Assembly: GCF_000321225.1 (NCBI RefSeq) | Contig: NW_004450303.1 | Span: 3,245,940 to 3,309,939 of the forward strand | Direction of reading: 5' to 3' | Length of the DNA: 64,000 nt | Source: Odobenus rosmarus divergens | Taxonomy: Eukaryota > Chordata > Mammalia > Carnivora > Odobenidae | In this document: piece after piece, positions 63,115 through 64,000 of the stretch | How positions within the stretch are numbered: position 1 is the stretch's first letter | Layout of the letters: each line of letters begins with the position of its first letter | Position numbers and translations under genes: made by a program | The notes under the pieces: generated by a model | The model's input: only the letters and a program-made list of their open reading frames with translations | Told to the model about the DNA's origin: nothing | The model's database searches: none

Positions 63115-64000
63115 TGGTGGTGCCCGTGGTTCACACAACTTCGAAAGAATGAAGACGTAGCAGATAGAGTGGTGGGCAGCAAAGCAAGGGTTAGCAAGGC
63201 TTATTGGGTGAGAGTTAAGTTTATTGAATGATGGAGTTCAAAGGTCCTGAGGAGGGAGGGGACCCAAGAATGCTGCCCCCGGAGTTTGTTTCTAAGTCTA
63301 GGGGGTTCTATGGGCTTGTTGGAGGGCTGTTTTAATCTGATTTACCTTCCCTGCACCTGTCATCCAATCAGGCTTTTGTCACCCATCTACTGCATGGGAA
63401 ACGATGGAGGGCTCCTTCCAGGGTGGTGTAAAATCCTTTTAAGGGTGGTTTCCTCTTAGGGCGGCGGAGGGGCGGGGGGGCTTCTCCCTTCTCCCCGCCT
63501 GCTTTCCAATTATTCTTCATCAATATTTGAATACTCCTTTTTGAATGGTTACCCACTCTATACTTTCCTCAAGCGATTAGAATCGTCTTTTGATCCCTGG
63601 GGTTTTAAACTTTCTCAGTGAAAAGTCTTGGAGTGAATGTGTTGGGGAGGGTGGGTTTCAGTCTTGGAGACTAGTGCCGGGAATGGCCAGCAATCCCTGT
63701 ACTGACGGCTGAAAGAGTCCTCCAAACTTTGCTGTGAAAGAGAAGGCAAGGGGGGGTCAACGCTCAGAGACATGTCTATCTTAATTAAACTGACAAAGTT
63801 AACTTAGTTCAAATATCGACTTATCTTCCACCTGGATTCTCCCCATTGTCAATTTTTACCTGAGACACTGGTGGGGAAATGTAGTGGGTGGTGTTAGGTG
63901 AAGGGAGAAGGGAGTCATGGTACCTAAGGCACCAACGATGGTCTAGAACCAGTTATGCAGGCCACACCCATGGTGGTGCAGAAACAGAAAGGGGAGGGAG
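63115..64000 (-). mobile_element. probable ERV LTR, runs off the right edge
   Basis: Read on the minus strand, the left end looks like R-U5: a TCAATAAACTTAACTCTCAC polyadenylation-type signal (about 63219-63238), then GCTTTGCTGCCCACCACTCT, CTTCATTCTTTCGAAGTTGT and a GGGCACCACCA end. On the plus strand this gives a TG terminus at 63115. The other end and any target duplication lie beyond the window. G+C-rich text at 63440-63500 would fall in or next to U3/R. The family is not identified, and no retroviral gene was seen. Confidence 0.55.

Overview
The window is nuclear DNA from a carnivoran mammal, most likely a caniform outside the dog family (bear, seal or weasel lineage). The clearest sign is about 30 tRNA-Lys-derived CanSINEs, most carrying the B-box motif, CT-rich stretch and (AAATA)n/AAAATCTT tail usual for bears, seals and mustelids. 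I saw no dog-type SINEC_Cf copies and no typical cat-type copies. There are also 5'-truncated carnivoran L1 3' ends, along with MIR, L2, MLT1, MER5A and Tigger relics shared by all placentals. The species assignment is inference from repeat types.

One real gene is present: the 5' half of HPGD (NAD-dependent 15-hydroxyprostaglandin dehydrogenase) on the minus strand. Exon 1 (12473-12565 coding), exon 2 (12057-12180), exon 3 (8794-8900) and exon 4 (144-240) encode residues 1-141. All have consensus splice sites and the reading frame is uninterrupted across the joins. The remaining exons lie beyond the left edge. A GC-rich CpG-island promoter with a TATA-like element sits at about 12290-12760.

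From about 12.8 kb to the right edge the sequence is intergenic. In human, GLRA3 lies upstream of HPGD, but none of it was recognised here. This part holds a broken KRAB zinc-finger retropseudogene (30560-31535, minus), several old and young L1 fragments, and MLT1 and other LTRs. There is also a Tigger element inside an L2, a heavily nested repeat cluster at 53.5-57.3 kb, and an LTR-like element running off the right edge. No CanSINE or young L1 was seen from about 9.3 to 21.8 kb, the part holding the HPGD promoter and exons 1-2.

No undescribed multigene system is evident. The unusual items are in retrotransposition: a 3'-truncated, tailless U6 fragment with a 16-bp target duplication; an L1 and a SINE inserted one after the other at the same target; a CanSINE with an apparent 3' transduction; and a perfect 25-bp-arm inverted repeat. 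Repeat family names are given from memory of consensus sequences, without database searches.
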